Source: Myxococcus hansupus (lineage in GTDB: Bacteria; Myxococcota; Myxococcia; Myxococcales; Myxococcaceae). Taken from it: a DNA stretch of 64,000 nucleotides. Below the pieces are notes generated by a model. That model was not told the origin of the DNA, did not search any database, and saw nothing but the letters and a program-made list of their open reading frames with translations. The position numbers were made by a program, and so were the translations under genes. The stretch lies in NCBI RefSeq assembly GCF_000280925.3, contig NZ_CP012109.1, positions 4,546,501 through 4,610,500 of the forward strand. Direction: 5' to 3'. Below are positions 43,360-53,937 of the stretch, piece by piece. Each line of letters begins with the position of its first letter. The stretch's first letter is position 1.

Positions 43360-44007
43360 TCAGGCTTTGCCCGCAGCGGCCTTGATTTCCTCGTAGATGC
43401 CCTCGGGCGTCCCCACGCCGTCCACGCTCTTGAGCAGGCCCTTCTTCTCATAAAAGGCCTTCAACGGGGACGTCTCCGAGTCGTACTTCTGCAAGCGCTT
43501 CTCGATGACGTCCGGCATGTCATCCGGCCGCTGGACGAGCCCGGTGTTGCACTTGTCGCAGTACCCCGCCCGCTTCGGAGGGCTCTGGTAGACGTGGTAG
43601 ACGCTGCCGTCCGCCGGGCACACCCGGCGCCCCGAGCCGCGCTCCACGAGCTTCGCGTGCGGCACCTCGAGCGAGATGACAGCGTTGAGCTGCTTGCCCA
43701 GGCGGCCCAGCATCTTCTCCAGCGCGTCCGCCTGACCAGGCGTGCGTGGGAAGCCGTCCAGGACGAAGCCGTTGGCGACGTCCGCCTCCTTGAGGCGCTC
43801 CTCGACGATACCGATGACGACGTCATCCGGAACATACTGGCCAGCGGCCATCAGCGGGCCGGCGACCTTGCCCAGCTCCGTGCCCTCCGCGACCGCCTTG
43901 CGGAGGATGTCCCCGGTGGAGATCTGGGGGATCTGGAAGTCGGCGAACAACCGCTTCGCCTGGGTGCCCTTCCCCGCGTTCGGCGGCCCCAACAGGATCA
44001 GGTTCAT
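43360..44007 (-). CDS. adk: Adenylate kinase
   Basis: 215 residues. Interconverts ATP, ADP and AMP. P-loop GPPNAGKGTQ (the usual form is GAPGAGKGTQ), AMP-binding ISTGDILRKAV, and DGFPRTPGQADAL. The lid has a metal site of the form C-x2-D-x16-C-x2-C: CPAD and then CDKC. The zinc type normally has Cys in the second place. ATG 44007 starts at the family N-terminus MNLILLGPP. A hairpin separates it from secY. Confidence 0.95.
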   Translation of the reverse strand: MNLILLGPPNAGKGTQAKRLFADFQIPQISTGDILRKAVAEGTELGKVAGPLMAAGQYVPDDVVIGIVEERLKEADVANGFVLDGFPRTPGQADALEKMLGRLGKQLNAVISLEVPHAKLVERGSGRRVCPADGSVYHVYQSPPKRAGYCDKCNTGLVQRPDDMPDVIEKRLQKYDSETSPLKAFYEKKGLLKSVDGVGTPEGIYEEIKAAAGKA

Positions 44008-44062
44008 GTGCTCCTCGTGCACCTGCGAATATCCTAGAACTGCACCCAGCCTGGAACGACGA

Positions 44063-44093
44063 GGCGCCCCTCCCCGCGACAGGGAGAGGCGCC
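44063..44093 (-). terminator. Hairpin between secY and adk
   Basis: 12-position stem with one mismatch (44063-44074 with 44082-44093), seven-base loop, 20 bases after the secY stop. No T-run follows, so attenuation or RNA processing are both possible. Confidence 0.4.
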
Positions 44094-44113
44094 CGGTACG
44101 CCCGCGCGGAGGC

Positions 44114-45460
44114 TCAGGCCGCCACGCGCACCCGGCCCCGGATGCGCGGGCCGCGAGGGCCGGCGAAGCCCTCGTAGTTACGGCTGATGAGGTGACCCTC
44201 GATCTGCTGCACCGTGTCCAGCGCCACACCCACCACGATGAGCAACGCCGTACCGCCGAAGGTGAACCGCACGCCCAGCAGACCGCTGATGACGGACGGA
44301 ATCACGCACACGACGGACAGGTAGATGGCACCACCGAACGTGAGCCGGTTGAGCACCCGCTCGATGAATTCCGCCGTCTGGCGGCCGGGACGAATGCCCG
44401 GGATGTAGCCACCCTGCTTCTTGATGTTGTCCGCCACGTCGTCCGGCCGGAACGTCAGGGCCGTGTAGAAGTAGGCGAAGAAGATGACCATCACCACGAA
44501 CAACCCGTTGTAGATCCACAGGTTGCCTTCGATGGCCCGCTGGAACCCCTGCAGGAACGGGAACCAGGTGCCCAGCGTCGCCGGGAAGGACAGCACGGCG
44601 CCGGCGAAGATGGGCGGAATCACGCCCGAGGTGTTCACCTTCATCGGGAAGTACGTCGCCTGGCCCGCGAACATCCGGCGGCCCGCCATCCGCTTGGCGT
44701 ACTGGATGGGGATGCGGCGCATGCCGCGCTCCACGTAGACGACCGCGGCGATGATGATCAGCATGAAGACCACGAGCGCCAGCACCTCGGCCACCGAGAT
44801 GACATCCTGACGCGTCAGGTCCAGTAACTGCTTGGCGCCCGGGAGCAGGCCCGCCACGATACCGGCGAAGATGATGAGCGAGATGCCGTTGCCGATGCCG
44901 CGCTCGGTGATGCGCTCACCCAGCCACATGATGAAGGCGGTACCGGCCGTGAGGCTGACCACCGTCATGAACGTGAACCAGACGCTGTCGTCGGGGACGA
45001 CCACCTGGTTGAAGCCGCTCTGGCCACCGTCGGAGCGGCCCAGCGACGCCAGCCACCGCGAGATGCCGATGCCCTGCACGATGGACAGCGCGATCGTGCC
45101 GTAGCGGGTGTACTGGTTGATCTTCTGCCGGCCACCCGCGCCCTCCTTCTGGAGGCGCTCCAGGCTGGGCACGACGACCGCCAGCAGCTGCATGATGATG
45201 GACGCGCTGACGTACGGCATGATGCCCAGACCGAAGATGGACATCTGCTCCAGTGCGCCACCGGAGAAGAGGTTGAAGAGCGAGACGAGGCCGCCCGATT
45301 GCTTCTGGGCGTCCATGAACGCGTTCATCGCCGAACGGTCCACGCCTGGCGTGTTGATGAAGATGCCGATGCGATAGACGGCGAGCAGCGCGAGCGTATA
45401 CGCGAGCCGACTGCGCAGCTCAGCGATACGGAAGACGTTGGCGAAGGCGTTCAGAGCCAC
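44114..45460 (-). CDS. secY: Protein translocase subunit SecY
   Basis: 448 residues, ten membrane helices: the channel of the Sec pathway. Typical blocks are YRIGIFINTPGVD, FSGGALEQMSIFGLGIMPYV, MKVNTSGVIPPIFAGAVLSF and IPGIRPGRQTAEFIERVLNR. The start is GTG 45460, giving VALNAFANVFRIAELR as the usual N-terminus, with AAGAGG 11 bases before. It follows rplO across 134 bases containing a terminator-like hairpin. Confidence 0.97.
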   Translation of the reverse strand: MALNAFANVFRIAELRSRLAYTLALLAVYRIGIFINTPGVDRSAMNAFMDAQKQSGGLVSLFNLFSGGALEQMSIFGLGIMPYVSASIIMQLLAVVVPSLERLQKEGAGGRQKINQYTRYGTIALSIVQGIGISRWLASLGRSDGGQSGFNQVVVPDDSVWFTFMTVVSLTAGTAFIMWLGERITERGIGNGISLIIFAGIVAGLLPGAKQLLDLTRQDVISVAEVLALVVFMLIIIAAVVYVERGMRRIPIQYAKRMAGRRMFAGQATYFPMKVNTSGVIPPIFAGAVLSFPATLGTWFPFLQGFQRAIEGNLWIYNGLFVVMVIFFAYFYTALTFRPDDVADNIKKQGGYIPGIRPGRQTAEFIERVLNRLTFGGAIYLSVVCVIPSVISGLLGVRFTFGGTALLIVVGVALDTVQQIEGHLISRNYEGFAGPRGPRIRGRVRVAA

Positions 45461-45500
45461 AGGGTAGCCATCCTCTTCGAGAGGGTTCTGCCAGGACGAC

Positions 45501-45534
45501 AAAACGCCCCTGTTCCACGAGCGGGAAAGGGGCG
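45501..45534 (-). terminator. Intrinsic-terminator-like hairpin between rplO and secY
   Basis: On the minus strand, stem CGCCCCT/AGGGGCG with an inner four-pair stem, followed directly by TTTTG. It lies inside the spc operon, before secY. A second inverted repeat GCACGCA/TGCGTGC (45558-45585) precedes it. Confidence 0.6.
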
Positions 45535-45594
45535 CAGAAGCCTACACAAGCGAAACGGCACGCACCACCAGCAAGTGATGCGTGCCTGACACGC

Positions 45595-46122
45595 TCAGGC
45601 CTGGGGCTGCCGGGGAGCCTTCACGCCCTTGCCCGCGTGGGCCTTGGCGGCGGACTCCGGCTTGTGGGCCACCAGCGGAATCTCTTCCACCGCGCCGCCC
45701 GCCTTCTGAATGGCGGCCTTCGCGGCCTCGGAGACCTTGTGCACCACCACGGTGACCTTCTTGGTCAGCTCGCCCCGCGCCAGAACCTTGACGCCGTGGT
45801 AACGGCCCTTCACCAGCCCGACCTTGCGCAGGGTCTCCACGTCCGCCGTGGCGCCCGCGTCGAAGTGCTGCTCGAGGTCCGACAGGTTGATGACCGCGTA
45901 CACGGTCCGGTTCGGCGGCGTGAAGCCAAACTTCGGCAGACGCCGCTGCAGGGGGCTCTGGCCGCCCTCGAAGCCTTCGAACCGCATGTTGCCGGAACGG
46001 GCCTTCTGGCCCTTGCCACCCCGGCCGGCCGTCTTGCCAAGACCACTACCCTGGCCGCGGCCCACCCGCTTCTTGCGGTGCCACGAGCGCGCCGGACGCT
46101 GCAGTTTGTTCAAAGTGCTCAT
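45595..46122 (-). CDS. rplO: 50S ribosomal protein L15
   Basis: 175 residues. The N-terminal Gly/Arg/Lys-rich arm ([38 protein letters not shown]) is diagnostic. L15 bridges several 23S rRNA domains in late 50S assembly. About 25 basic, Ala-rich residues at the C-terminus ([19 protein letters not shown]) go beyond the common length of 144-150. It follows rpmD by 20 bases. Confidence 0.96.
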   Translation of the reverse strand: MSTLNKLQRPARSWHRKKRVGRGQGSGLGKTAGRGGKGQKARSGNMRFEGFEGGQSPLQRRLPKFGFTPPNRTVYAVINLSDLEQHFDAGATADVETLRKVGLVKGRYHGVKVLARGELTKKVTVVVHKVSEAAKAAIQKAGGAVEEIPLVAHKPESAAKAHAGKGVKAPRQPQA

Positions 46123-46142
46123 CGTCTCGATCCTCTCGTGAC

Positions 46143-46412
46143 TCAGGCCTGGTGCTGCTTGACCTGATACGCGATCGCCCGCTCCCGCAGGGCGACCTTG
46201 GCCGGCTTACGACGCTTGGGCGTCGGCGCCTCGCCAGAAACGTTTTCCAGGGTGACCAGATGCTTCACCTTGAACCACATGCCGCGAATCGCGGGCGTGT
46301 CCTTGAGGATCCGCTCCTCACCAAACTTCTTCAGGCCCAGCCCACGGATGGTGTCCAGCATGTCGCTGGACGCACCCGCAAAGCTCTTCACCAGCTTCAC
46401 CTTGAGCGCCAT
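46143..46412 (-). CDS. rpmD: 50S ribosomal protein L30
   Basis: 89 residues. The L30 core is in the first 60 ([50 protein letters not shown]). The C-terminal 28 residues ([20 protein letters not shown]) are a basic extension absent from the standard 59-residue protein. It begins three bases after the rpsE stop. Confidence 0.94.
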   Translation of the reverse strand: MALKVKLVKSFAGASSDMLDTIRGLGLKKFGEERILKDTPAIRGMWFKVKHLVTLENVSGEAPTPKRRKPAKVALRERAIAYQVKQHQA

Positions 46413-46415
46413 GGA

Positions 46416-46937
46416 CTAAGCCCTCTGCTCCCCGGCGAGCTTCGCCGGCTCGACGTCCTTGCCACGGAGGCGCGAGACCTGCTCGGCGCTGCGCAGCAGC
46501 TTCAGGCCCGCGACAGTGGCCTTCAGCACGTTGTGCGGATTCCGCGACCCCTGGCTCTTGGTCAGGATGTTGCGGATACCAGCCGCCTCCAGCACCGCGC
46601 GAACCGCGCCGCCGGCGATGACGCCCGTACCCTGGCTGGCGGGCTTCAACAGCACCCAGCCAGCGCCGAAGTGCCCGAGCACCTCGTGCGGAATGGTGTG
46701 ACCCACGAGCGGAACGCGGAACAGGTTCTTCTTCGCGTTCTCGCCACCCTTACGGATGGCCTCGGGGACTTCGTTGGCCTTGCCCAGGCCGACGCCCACG
46801 TGTCCGGCGCCGTCCCCCACCACCACGAGGGCGGCGAACGAGAAACGGCGGCCGCCCTTCACGACCTTGGCCACGCGGTTGATATTCACCACGCGGTCGG
46901 TGAGGTCCAGATCGTTCGGATTGATCGGAGTTGCCAC
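46416..46937 (-). CDS. rpsE: 30S ribosomal protein S5
   Basis: 173 residues. S5 acts in decoding accuracy. Signatures: [40 protein letters not shown], and [19 protein letters not shown]. Start ATG 46937, 22 bases after rplR. Length and core are normal. Confidence 0.97.
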   Translation of the reverse strand: MATPINPNDLDLTDRVVNINRVAKVVKGGRRFSFAALVVVGDGAGHVGVGLGKANEVPEAIRKGGENAKKNLFRVPLVGHTIPHEVLGHFGAGWVLLKPASQGTGVIAGGAVRAVLEAAGIRNILTKSQGSRNPHNVLKATVAGLKLLRSAEQVSRLRGKDVEPAKLAGEQRA

Positions 46938-46959
46938 TTGGGGGATTCCTTTCGAATTC

Positions 46960-47316
46960 TTAGAACTTCAGCCCGGCCTCGCGCGCGGCGTCGGCCACGG
47001 CGGCGATGCGCCCGTGATAAGGGAAGCCGTTGCGGTCGAACACCACCGCTTCGACGTTGGCGGCCTTGCACTTCTGCGCAATCAGGGAACCAACACGCTT
47101 CGCATCCGCCTTCTTGTCGCCCTCGTCCTGACCCTTCAGGTCCTTGGACAGCGACGAAGCGAACGCAAGCGTCTTGCCCGTGGTGTCGTCCACCACCTGC
47201 GCATAGATGTGCTTGAGGCTCTTGTAGACGGTGAGCCGCGGCCGCTCTGTCGTACCCGACAGCTTCTTGCGGATGCGGTTCTTCCTCTTGAGACGGGCTT
47301 CGATCTTCGTAGGCAT
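46960..47316 (-). CDS. rplR: 50S ribosomal protein L18
   Basis: 118 residues. L18 brings 5S rRNA to the 50S subunit. Signatures: [39 protein letters not shown], and [20 protein letters not shown] at the C-terminus. Start ATG 47316. The 108-base gap to rplF holds a hairpin CCGGCGGC/GCCGCCGG (47335-47363) shortly ahead of the ribosome-binding site. Confidence 0.97.
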   Translation of the reverse strand: MPTKIEARLKRKNRIRKKLSGTTERPRLTVYKSLKHIYAQVVDDTTGKTLAFASSLSKDLKGQDEGDKKADAKRVGSLIAQKCKAANVEAVVFDRNGFPYHGRIAAVADAAREAGLKF

Positions 47317-47424
47317 GGCTGCTTCCTTTTCCGTCCGGCGGCGATGCGGCCTTCCGCCGCCGGATGATGCCACCGGACCCCGAGGGCCCGGCGGAGTTTG
47401 GAACACTCAGGAAAGGCGGGACGA

Positions 47425-47991
47425 CTAGGTCGTGCCCGTCTTGCCCTCCTTGCGGCGGATGCGCTCCTCGGCGTACTTGATGCCCTTGCCCTTGTACGGC
47501 TCGGGCGGACGCAGCGAGCGGATGTTCACCGCCGTCGCGCCGAGGACTTCCTTGTCCGACGAGCGGAGCGTCAGACCCACGGTGGGCAGGCTGTCCTCGT
47601 TGCGCGGGGCCTTGTCGACTTCAGCCGTCACGCCCTCGGGCAGGTTGAACACCACCGGGTGCGAGTAACCGAGCGCGAAGTGAATGGCCTTGCCCTTCAC
47701 CTCGGCGCGGAAACCGACGCCGCGGATATCCAGCTTCTTCTCGAAGCCCGTGGTCACACCCTTCGCGGCGTTCGCGAGGATGGTCCGGGTCAGGCCGTGC
47801 AGGCTGCGCGCCTCGCGCGAGTCATCCTCGCGCTGCACCGTCACCTGGCCGTCCTTGATCTCGACCTTGACCTTGCCAGGCAGCTTCACCGACAGCTTGC
47901 CCTTGGGGCCTTCGAAGTTGACCTGCTCGCCGGCGATGACGGCCTTCGTCTTGTCGCCAAGCTTGATCGCCAGTTTTCCAATCCGACTCAT
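47425..47991 (-). CDS. rplF: 50S ribosomal protein L6
   Basis: 188 residues in the two-domain L6 fold at the base of the factor-binding stalk. Signatures: [11 protein letters not shown] at the start, [37 protein letters not shown], and [20 protein letters not shown] near the end. ATG 47991 is chosen from the N-terminus; the frame is open upstream. It follows rpsH by 64 bases. Confidence 0.97.
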   Translation of the reverse strand: MSRIGKLAIKLGDKTKAVIAGEQVNFEGPKGKLSVKLPGKVKVEIKDGQVTVQREDDSREARSLHGLTRTILANAAKGVTTGFEKKLDIRGVGFRAEVKGKAIHFALGYSHPVVFNLPEGVTAEVDKAPRNEDSLPTVGLTLRSSDKEVLGATAVNIRSLRPPEPYKGKGIKYAEERIRRKEGKTGTT

Positions 47992-48055
47992 GGTTGCCTC
48001 GGTCCTGTATGCCTGGGGGGCGCACCCTCGCGGGGCGCCGCTCCCTGGCGGCTGG

Positions 48056-48472
48056 CTAGTAGACGGTGCAGAGCAGCTCGCCGCCGACCTTCTGCTTGCG
48101 GGCCTCGGAATCCACCATGATGCCACGCGAGGTGGAGAGAATGGAGATGCCCAGGCCACCCAGGACCTGCGGAATCTCGCGGGCGGGCGCGTAGCGGCGC
48201 AGACCCGGCTTCGACACGCGGCGGATACCGGTGATGGCGGGCGCGCGGTCCGGACCGTACTTCAGCTGCACGGAGATCTCCGGGAACACAGTGCGCTTGT
48301 TCTGCACGGTGAGCTCGTGGACCACGTACTCGCCGATGTAGCCCTCGTCCTTGAGGACCTTGATGATCTCGAGCTTGAGCTTCGAGTGGGGGATGACGAC
48401 CTTGTCGTGACGCGCGCGCGAGGCGTTGCGCAGGCGGGTCAGCATGTCGCCGACGGGATCATTGACCGGCAT
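48056..48472 (-). CDS. rpsH: 30S ribosomal protein S8
   Basis: 138 residues. S8 binds the central domain of 16S rRNA and in E. coli represses the spc operon. Signatures: [30 protein letters not shown]-type block ([19 protein letters not shown]) and [20 protein letters not shown]. Start ATG 48472. Upstream is a 188-base gap to rpsN with several hairpins, the largest unexplained spacer in the spc operon. Confidence 0.97.
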   Translation of the reverse strand: MPVNDPVGDMLTRLRNASRARHDKVVIPHSKLKLEIIKVLKDEGYIGEYVVHELTVQNKRTVFPEISVQLKYGPDRAPAITGIRRVSKPGLRRYAPAREIPQVLGGLGISILSTSRGIMVDSEARKQKVGGELLCTVY

Positions 48473-48593
48473 GGAGCACCTTCTCAAGCGAGGCCCCTGT
48501 CCGGGCGCCCCGCGTTCGCAGCCACCACGCCTGCCGGGCCCATCCCGGGGGTTCGTGCTGACCGCCACTGCGAACTGCGAACTTCGGTGCGGA

Positions 48594-48647
48594 GGCTCCC
48601 AGAGGAGCCACCGCGGTTGCGCCTGGAGGAGTCACTCCGCCAGGCGC
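48594..48647 (-). terminator. Two hairpins between rpsN and rpsH
   Basis: GCGCCTGG/CCAGGCGC with inner GGAG/CTCC (48619-48647) lies 13 bases after the rpsN stop, followed downstream by GGCTCC/GGAGCC (48594-48609). No T-run follows. Position suggests attenuation, processing or an S8-type control site. Confidence 0.4.
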
Positions 48648-48660
48648 CCTGCCCTTCCGG

Positions 48661-48846
48661 CTACCAGGACGACTTGGTGACGCCGGTGATCTCGCCGCGG
48701 AGGGCGCGATTGCGGAGGCAGATACGGCACATCTTGAACTTGCGCAGGAACGCGCGCGGCCGGCCACACAGCGGGCAGCGGTTGTACTGGCGCACCGAGA
48801 ACTTCGGCTTGCGCTTTGCCTGGGCGATCTTGGAGAGCTTGGCCAT
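48661..48846 (-). CDS. rpsN: 30S ribosomal protein S14, zinc type
   Basis: 61 residues, the short zinc-binding S14 (type Z). CPLC (24-27) and CRIC (40-43) form the zinc knuckle, and [20 protein letters not shown] is typical. S14 lies on the 30S head. Start ATG 48846, 27 bases after rplE. Confidence 0.97.
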   Translation of the reverse strand: MAKLSKIAQAKRKPKFSVRQYNRCPLCGRPRAFLRKFKMCRICLRNRALRGEITGVTKSSW

Positions 48847-48873
48847 GTTTCGTCGGGTCCTTGGCTCGAGGGA

Positions 48874-49527
48874 TTACTGACGGAACGGCATGCCGAAGTG
48901 ACGCATCAGCGCCAGCCCCTGCTCGTCGTTGGCCGCAGTGGTGACGAAGCTGATGTTGAGCCCCTTCACCTTCTCGATCTGGTCGTAGTTGATCTCAGGG
49001 AAGATGATCTGCTCGCGCACGCCGAGCGTGTAGTTGCCCTTCCCGTCGAAAGCCTTCGGGGACACGCCCTTGAAGTCACGCACGCGCGGCAGCGCCACGG
49101 TGATGAGGCGGTCCATGAACTCGTACATGCGCTCGCCGCGCAGCGTGACGGCGGCACCGATGGCCTGGCCCTGACGCAGCTTGAAGTTCGCGATGGACTT
49201 GCGGGCGCGCGTCACGATCGGCTTCTGGCCGGTGATCGCGGCGAGCTGGTCCACCGCCGACTCCAGGATCTTGTTGTTGGCGAGCGCCTCGCCCAGACCC
49301 ATGTTGACGACGATCTTCTCCAGACGCGGAACCTGCATCGGGTTCTTCAGGTTCAGCTCCTTCAGGAGGGAGGGAACACCTTCCTTGAAGAAGCGCACCT
49401 TCAGACGCGCCGGCTTGGCCTCGAGGCCTTCCTCGATGTTCGCGGCAAAGCCAACCTTCTTGGCTTCTTCCTTCTTGCCGCGCTTCGCCTTCTTTTCCTT
49501 CTGCTCGGCCTTCTTCTCGTCAGCCAT
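48874..49527 (-). CDS. rplE: 50S ribosomal protein L5 with Lys-rich N-terminal extension
   Basis: 217 residues. L5 binds 5S rRNA and forms a bridge to the 30S head. The core begins near residue 40 ([19 protein letters not shown]) with [38 protein letters not shown] and [19 protein letters not shown]. The first 38 residues ([20 protein letters not shown]) are an extension absent from the 179-residue standard protein. Start ATG 49527. A 181-base gap with hairpins separates it from rplX. Confidence 0.96.
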   Translation of the reverse strand: MADEKKAEQKEKKAKRGKKEEAKKVGFAANIEEGLEAKPARLKVRFFKEGVPSLLKELNLKNPMQVPRLEKIVVNMGLGEALANNKILESAVDQLAAITGQKPIVTRARKSIANFKLRQGQAIGAAVTLRGERMYEFMDRLITVALPRVRDFKGVSPKAFDGKGNYTLGVREQIIFPEINYDQIEKVKGLNISFVTTAANDEQGLALMRHFGMPFRQ

Positions 49528-49650
49528 CGTCCTGTCCTCTGCTTCGGGGCGCCGTCGTGGACCCAGCACGCCCGATCAGTCCTTCGTATGGAACCTGGAA
49601 ACACCGCGAGGGCCCCTGTTGCTCCACGGACCCTCGATGCCTGCACGCCC

Positions 49651-49682
49651 GCCCTTCGCCACCACCGGGGTGGGCAAAGGGC
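49651..49682 (-). repeat. Hairpin between rplX and rplE
   Basis: Stem of about ten pairs (GCCCTT/AAGGGC plus inner pairs with a wobble and bulge), 26 bases after the rplX stop, in a 181-base gap without a gene. No T-run follows. Confidence 0.35.
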
Positions 49683-49708
49683 GCGCATACATGCACCAAC
49701 GCGGACAC

Positions 49709-50044
49709 CTAGTCAATCAGGGCGTCGCAGTTCTTGCAGAACCGCTTCTTCTTGCCCTCTTCACCTTCAGTACGGATGCCCACTCGAGTCGGCTTGTCGC
49801 ACTTGACGCAAACCACCTGCACGTTCGCCAGCGCGATCGTGCCCGGCTTCTCGACGATGCCCCCTTCGGGGCTCTGGGGCGTCTTCTTCATGTGACGCTT
49901 GACCAGGCGCAGACCCTCGACCGTCACGCGCTCCGCCTCGCGATCGATCTTCAGCACCTTACCGCGCTTGGTCGCCGGGTTCTTCTCGGAGGCCTCGGCC
50001 CCGGCCATGACCTGGACCGTGTCTCCCACCTTCAGCTTCTGCAT
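49709..50044 (-). CDS. rplX: 50S ribosomal protein L24 with C-terminal zinc ribbon
   Basis: 111 residues. L24 is an early 50S assembly initiator. The KOW motif is at the N-terminus ([39 protein letters not shown]). The C-terminus has CVKC (79-82) and CKNC (103-106), a zinc-ribbon-type tail found in some L24 proteins. Start ATG 50044, 43 bases after rplN. Confidence 0.96.
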   Translation of the reverse strand: MQKLKVGDTVQVMAGAEASEKNPATKRGKVLKIDREAERVTVEGLRLVKRHMKKTPQSPEGGIVEKPGTIALANVQVVCVKCDKPTRVGIRTEGEEGKKKRFCKNCDALID

Positions 50045-50087
50045 GGCTTCCTCTCTCTGGCTGCTCGCCGTCCGGCCTGCTGTCCTC

Positions 50088-50456
50088 TCAGAGGACTTCG
50101 GGCGCCAGCGAGATGATCTTCATGAACTTGCGGGCGCGGAGCTCACGGGCGACTGGCCCGAAGATACGCGTACCGATGGGCTCCATGTCCTTGTTGATGA
50201 GGACCGCGGAGTTGCCGTCGAACTTGATGTAGCTGCCGTCCGGGCGACCCACCTCGCGCTTGGTGCGAACGATGACGGCCTTGGCCACATCACCCTTCTT
50301 CACCTTCGAGTTCGGCAGGGCCTCGCGCACCGAAACGACAATCACGTCACCGATGGACGCGTACTTGCGCTTCGAGCCACCGAGCACCTTGATGCAGAAC
50401 ACCTTCTTCGCGCCCGAGTTGTCCGCCACGTCGAGCACGCTCGTCATCTGAATCAT
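50088..50456 (-). CDS. rplN: 50S ribosomal protein L14
   Basis: 122 residues, full family length and start ([19 protein letters not shown]). Further signatures are [18 protein letters not shown] and [21 protein letters not shown]14 lies at the subunit interface. Start ATG 50456, 67 bases after rpsQ. Confidence 0.98.
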   Translation of the reverse strand: MIQMTSVLDVADNSGAKKVFCIKVLGGSKRKYASIGDVIVVSVREALPNSKVKKGDVAKAVIVRTKREVGRPDGSYIKFDGNSAVLINKDMEPIGTRIFGPVARELRARKFMKIISLAPEVL

Positions 50457-50523
50457 CTGGAAATCTCCTATCGCCGGTGACCATCCCGCGGGGCCTCACG
50501 GCCGCGCGGAAGGGGCATGCGTG

Positions 50524-50838
50524 CTAGACGTTCTTGCTCTTCTCCAGCACCTCGACCACGCGCCAACGCTTGTCCTTCGACGTCGGCTTGGTCTCGGCGA
50601 TCCGGACCCGATCACCCTCGTTGATGGTGATCTTCTTGGGGTAGTCGTGGTCCTCCACGTGCGCCTTGTACTTCTCGCGCAGGCTCATGATCTTCCCGTA
50701 CTTCGGGTGGGGAGCCCGGCGCTGGACGGTGACGACCACCGTCTTCTGCATCTTGTTGGAGGTCACGATCCCCACGCGCGTCTTGGGACGGCCACGGGTG
50801 GAAGTCGCGGGGGCCTGCGTCTCGGTCGCTTCAGCCAT
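50524..50838 (-). CDS. rpsQ: 30S ribosomal protein S17
   Basis: 104 residues. S17 is an OB-fold protein binding the 5' domain of 16S rRNA. The core is [40 protein letters not shown] and [20 protein letters not shown]. The first 22 residues are an Ala/Thr-rich extension. Start ATG 50838; another possible start lies four codons upstream. It follows rpmC by 94 bases. Confidence 0.96.
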   Translation of the reverse strand: MAEATETQAPATSTRGRPKTRVGIVTSNKMQKTVVVTVQRRAPHPKYGKIMSLREKYKAHVEDHDYPKKITINEGDRVRIAETKPTSKDKRWRVVEVLEKSKNV

Positions 50839-50932
50839 CTTCTCTCTCACTGTCTCTCATGCACCCGGGCGCTCCTGCCCGGATGGCCGCACGCGCTCCT
50901 CTAGCACCTGAGCGCGCTTGGAGTCGTGGGTT

Positions 50933-51133
50933 TCAGCCCTGGGCCTTCGTCTTCTGGGTCAGCACGGTCAGAACCCGCGCCAGGTCCCGTCGGTGCGTGG
51001 TGCGCTCCGCCGGGTTGTCCAGCGAACCGGTCCGACGCTTCAGCTGGTCCTGGAACAGCGTCTCGCGCAGTTCGGCCGCGCGCTGCTTCAGGTCATCCGC
51101 CGACAGTTCCTTCAGTTCCTTCGCAGTCGCCAT
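50933..51133 (-). CDS. rpmC: 50S ribosomal protein L29
   Basis: 66 residues. L29 is a helical hairpin near the exit tunnel and trigger-factor site. ELKELSADDLKQRAAELRET and RTTHRRDLARVLTVLTQK are typical. Start ATG 51133 chosen over one four codons earlier. It follows rplP by 57 bases. Confidence 0.95.
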   Translation of the reverse strand: MATAKELKELSADDLKQRAAELRETLFQDQLKRRTGSLDNPAERTTHRRDLARVLTVLTQKTKAQG

Positions 51134-51190
51134 TTCACTCTCCATGCGAGCGGAAGCAGTCGTGAAGACCCGCTCCCGCCGCTCGGTGCC

Positions 51191-51610
51191 TTAGAGGCTC
51201 AGGTCCGCCCGCTTCACAATCTTCGTGAGCACCGGCAGCTTCGCCTGCGCCAACTTCAGCGCTCCGGTGGCCACTTCCGGCGTCATACCCTCCATCTCAT
51301 AGAGGATGCGGCCGGGCTTCACCACCGCGACGTAGTACTCCACGCCACCCTTACCGGTACCCATTCGAGTCTCGGCGGGCTTCTTGGTGATGGGCTTGTC
51401 CGGGAAGATACGGATCCAGATCTTGCCGCCACGCTTGACGTGACGCGTCATCGCGATACGAGCCGCCTCAATCTGCCGAGAGGTGATCCACCCCGGCTGG
51501 AGGCTCATCAGGCCGTACTCACCGTAGGTCATGTCGCTACCCCGGTGGGCACTGCCAGGCATGCGGCCCTTGTGCATCTTGCGGTACTTCGTACGAGCAG
51601 GCTGAAGCAT
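51191..51610 (-). CDS. rplP: 50S ribosomal protein L16
   Basis: 139 residues. L16 contacts the A-site tRNA elbow. The start [19 protein letters not shown] and the block [20 protein letters not shown] are diagnostic. ATG 51610 is the family start; the frame is open upstream. It follows rpsC by 66 bases. Confidence 0.97.
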   Translation of the reverse strand: MLQPARTKYRKMHKGRMPGSAHRGSDMTYGEYGLMSLQPGWITSRQIEAARIAMTRHVKRGGKIWIRIFPDKPITKKPAETRMGTGKGGVEYYVAVVKPGRILYEMEGMTPEVATGALKLAQAKLPVLTKIVKRADLSL

Positions 51611-51676
51611 CGTCGCTGTCCTTCGCCGCCCTGCCCCGGGCACCCCTTTGGGGAGCGCCCGGCGCGGGTGGGCTAA

Positions 51677-52339
<663 letters not shown>

Positions 52340-52380
52340 CGTGATTCTCCTTGAAGCGTCCGGGCAGGGCCCGACGGGTC

Positions 52381-52725
52381 CTACTTCTTCGCCTCGGCGA
52401 GCACCACGTGGACGTGGGCCGTCTTCTTCTTGATCGGGGTGGCCCGGCCCATGGCGCGCGGCATGAACCGGCGCTGGGTGGGGCCCTGGTCCACGGAGAT
52501 GGTCTTCACGTAGAGCGTGTCCACGTCGACCTGACCCTTGGACTTGTCAGTCGCGTTGGCCACGGCGCTCTTGATGAGCTTCTCCACCGGCTTGGCCGCG
52601 GCGCGCTTGGTGAACTTCAGGATGTTGAGGGCCGCCTCGACAGGCTTGCCCCGGATGAGCTCCGCAACGGTGGAAATCTTGCGGGGGCTCATGCGCAGAA
52701 AACGCAGATGTGCAGTCGACTCCAT
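52381..52725 (-). CDS. rplV: 50S ribosomal protein L22
   Basis: 114 residues. L22 lines the exit tunnel with a long hairpin loop. Signatures are [40 protein letters not shown] and [20 protein letters not shown]. Start ATG 52725, 35 bases after rpsS. No unusual change in the loop is visible. Confidence 0.97.
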   Translation of the reverse strand: MESTAHLRFLRMSPRKISTVAELIRGKPVEAALNILKFTKRAAAKPVEKLIKSAVANATDKSKGQVDVDTLYVKTISVDQGPTQRRFMPRAMGRATPIKKKTAHVHVVLAEAKK

Positions 52726-52760
52726 GGTCTTCTCCTCAGGCTCTCAGGCAATGCGCCAGG

Positions 52761-53048
52761 CTACTTGCCCGGGGCCTTGGCGACCTTCTTCTCCGCCGAG
52801 TGACCGCCGAACGTACGCGTCGGGGCGAACTCGCCGAGCTTGTGGCCAACCATGTTCTCCGTGACGAACACCGGGATGAACTTCTTCCCGTTGTGCACCG
52901 CGAAGGTGTGACCCACGAACTCCGGAAGAATGGTGGAGCGGCGGGACCACGTCTTTACGACGGCCTTCTTGTTCGTCTTGATCATGTCCTCGATCTTCTT
53001 CACGAGGAAGTCGTCGACGAACGGACCCTTCTTGATCGAACGAGCCAT
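52761..53048 (-). CDS. rpsS: 30S ribosomal protein S19
   Basis: 95 residues. S19 is on the 30S head with S13. [18 protein letters not shown] starts it and [20 protein letters not shown] follows; the C-terminus is basic. Start ATG 53048, nine bases after rplB, so the two are co-transcribed. Confidence 0.97.
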   Translation of the reverse strand: MARSIKKGPFVDDFLVKKIEDMIKTNKKAVVKTWSRRSTILPEFVGHTFAVHNGKKFIPVFVTENMVGHKLGEFAPTRTFGGHSAEKKVAKAPGK

Positions 53049-53057
53049 GGAATCCTC

Positions 53058-53903
53058 TTACTGGCTGCGCGCGCCCTGGCGGCGGCCTGAGACGATGAAC
53101 TTGTCAGTGCGCTTGTTGGTGCGCGTGGTGAGACCCTTGGTCTTCTTGCCCCAAGGGGACACAGGGTGCGGGTTACCCTGACCGGACTTGCCTTCACCAC
53201 CGCCGTGCGGGTGGTCGACCGGGTTCATCGCCAGACCGCGGACGGTGGGACGGATGCCCAGCCAGCGGCTCTTACCCGCCTTGCCGATACGGATGATTTC
53301 GTGCTCGATGTTGCCGACCTGGCCCACCGTGGCGCGGCACTCGATGAGCACCTTGCGGACGGTGCCGGAGGGCATACGCACCTGCGCGTAGCGGTCCTCC
53401 TTCGCCATCAACTGGCCGGACGTGCCGGCGGAGCGGATGACCTGGGCGCCGCGGCCCGGCTTCAGCTCCACGTTGTGGATGACCGTACCCACCGGGATGT
53501 TCTGCAGCGGCAGGCTGTTGCCAGGCCGGATGTCAGAGCCTTCGCCAGCGAACACGGTGTCACCCACGCTCAGACCGACCGGAGCGAGGATGTAGCGCTT
53601 GTCGCCGTCCGCGTAGTGCAGCAGCGCGATGTTGGCGGTGCGGTTCGGGTCGTACTCGACGGCCACGACCTTCGCGGGGACGCCATCCTTGTCCCGGCGC
53701 TTGAAGTCGATGACGCGGTAGCGGCGCTTGTGGCCGCCACCCTGGTGCCGGCGGGTGATGTGCCCGTGAACGTTGCGACCACCGGAGCGCTTGAGCGGCT
53801 CGGTGAGGCTCTTCTCGGGCGAGTCCTTGGTGATGTCCGCGAAGTCGGACACCGTCATCAGACGGCGGGCGGCGCTAGTCGGCTTGTACTTCTTGATGCC
53901 CAT
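53058..53903 (-). CDS. rplB: 50S ribosomal protein L2
   Basis: 281 residues. L2 lies near the peptidyl-transferase centre and supports tRNA binding. Signatures: [40 protein letters not shown] and [20 protein letters not shown], which includes the essential His block. Start ATG 53903, 34 bases after rplW. Confidence 0.98.
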   Translation of the reverse strand: MGIKKYKPTSAARRLMTVSDFADITKDSPEKSLTEPLKRSGGRNVHGHITRRHQGGGHKRRYRVIDFKRRDKDGVPAKVVAVEYDPNRTANIALLHYADGDKRYILAPVGLSVGDTVFAGEGSDIRPGNSLPLQNIPVGTVIHNVELKPGRGAQVIRSAGTSGQLMAKEDRYAQVRMPSGTVRKVLIECRATVGQVGNIEHEIIRIGKAGKSRWLGIRPTVRGLAMNPVDHPHGGGEGKSGQGNPHPVSPWGKKTKGLTTRTNKRTDKFIVSGRRQGARSQ

Positions 53904-53937
53904 GGTGTGTTCCTCAGGCAGGCTTGACGCCGTAGCG

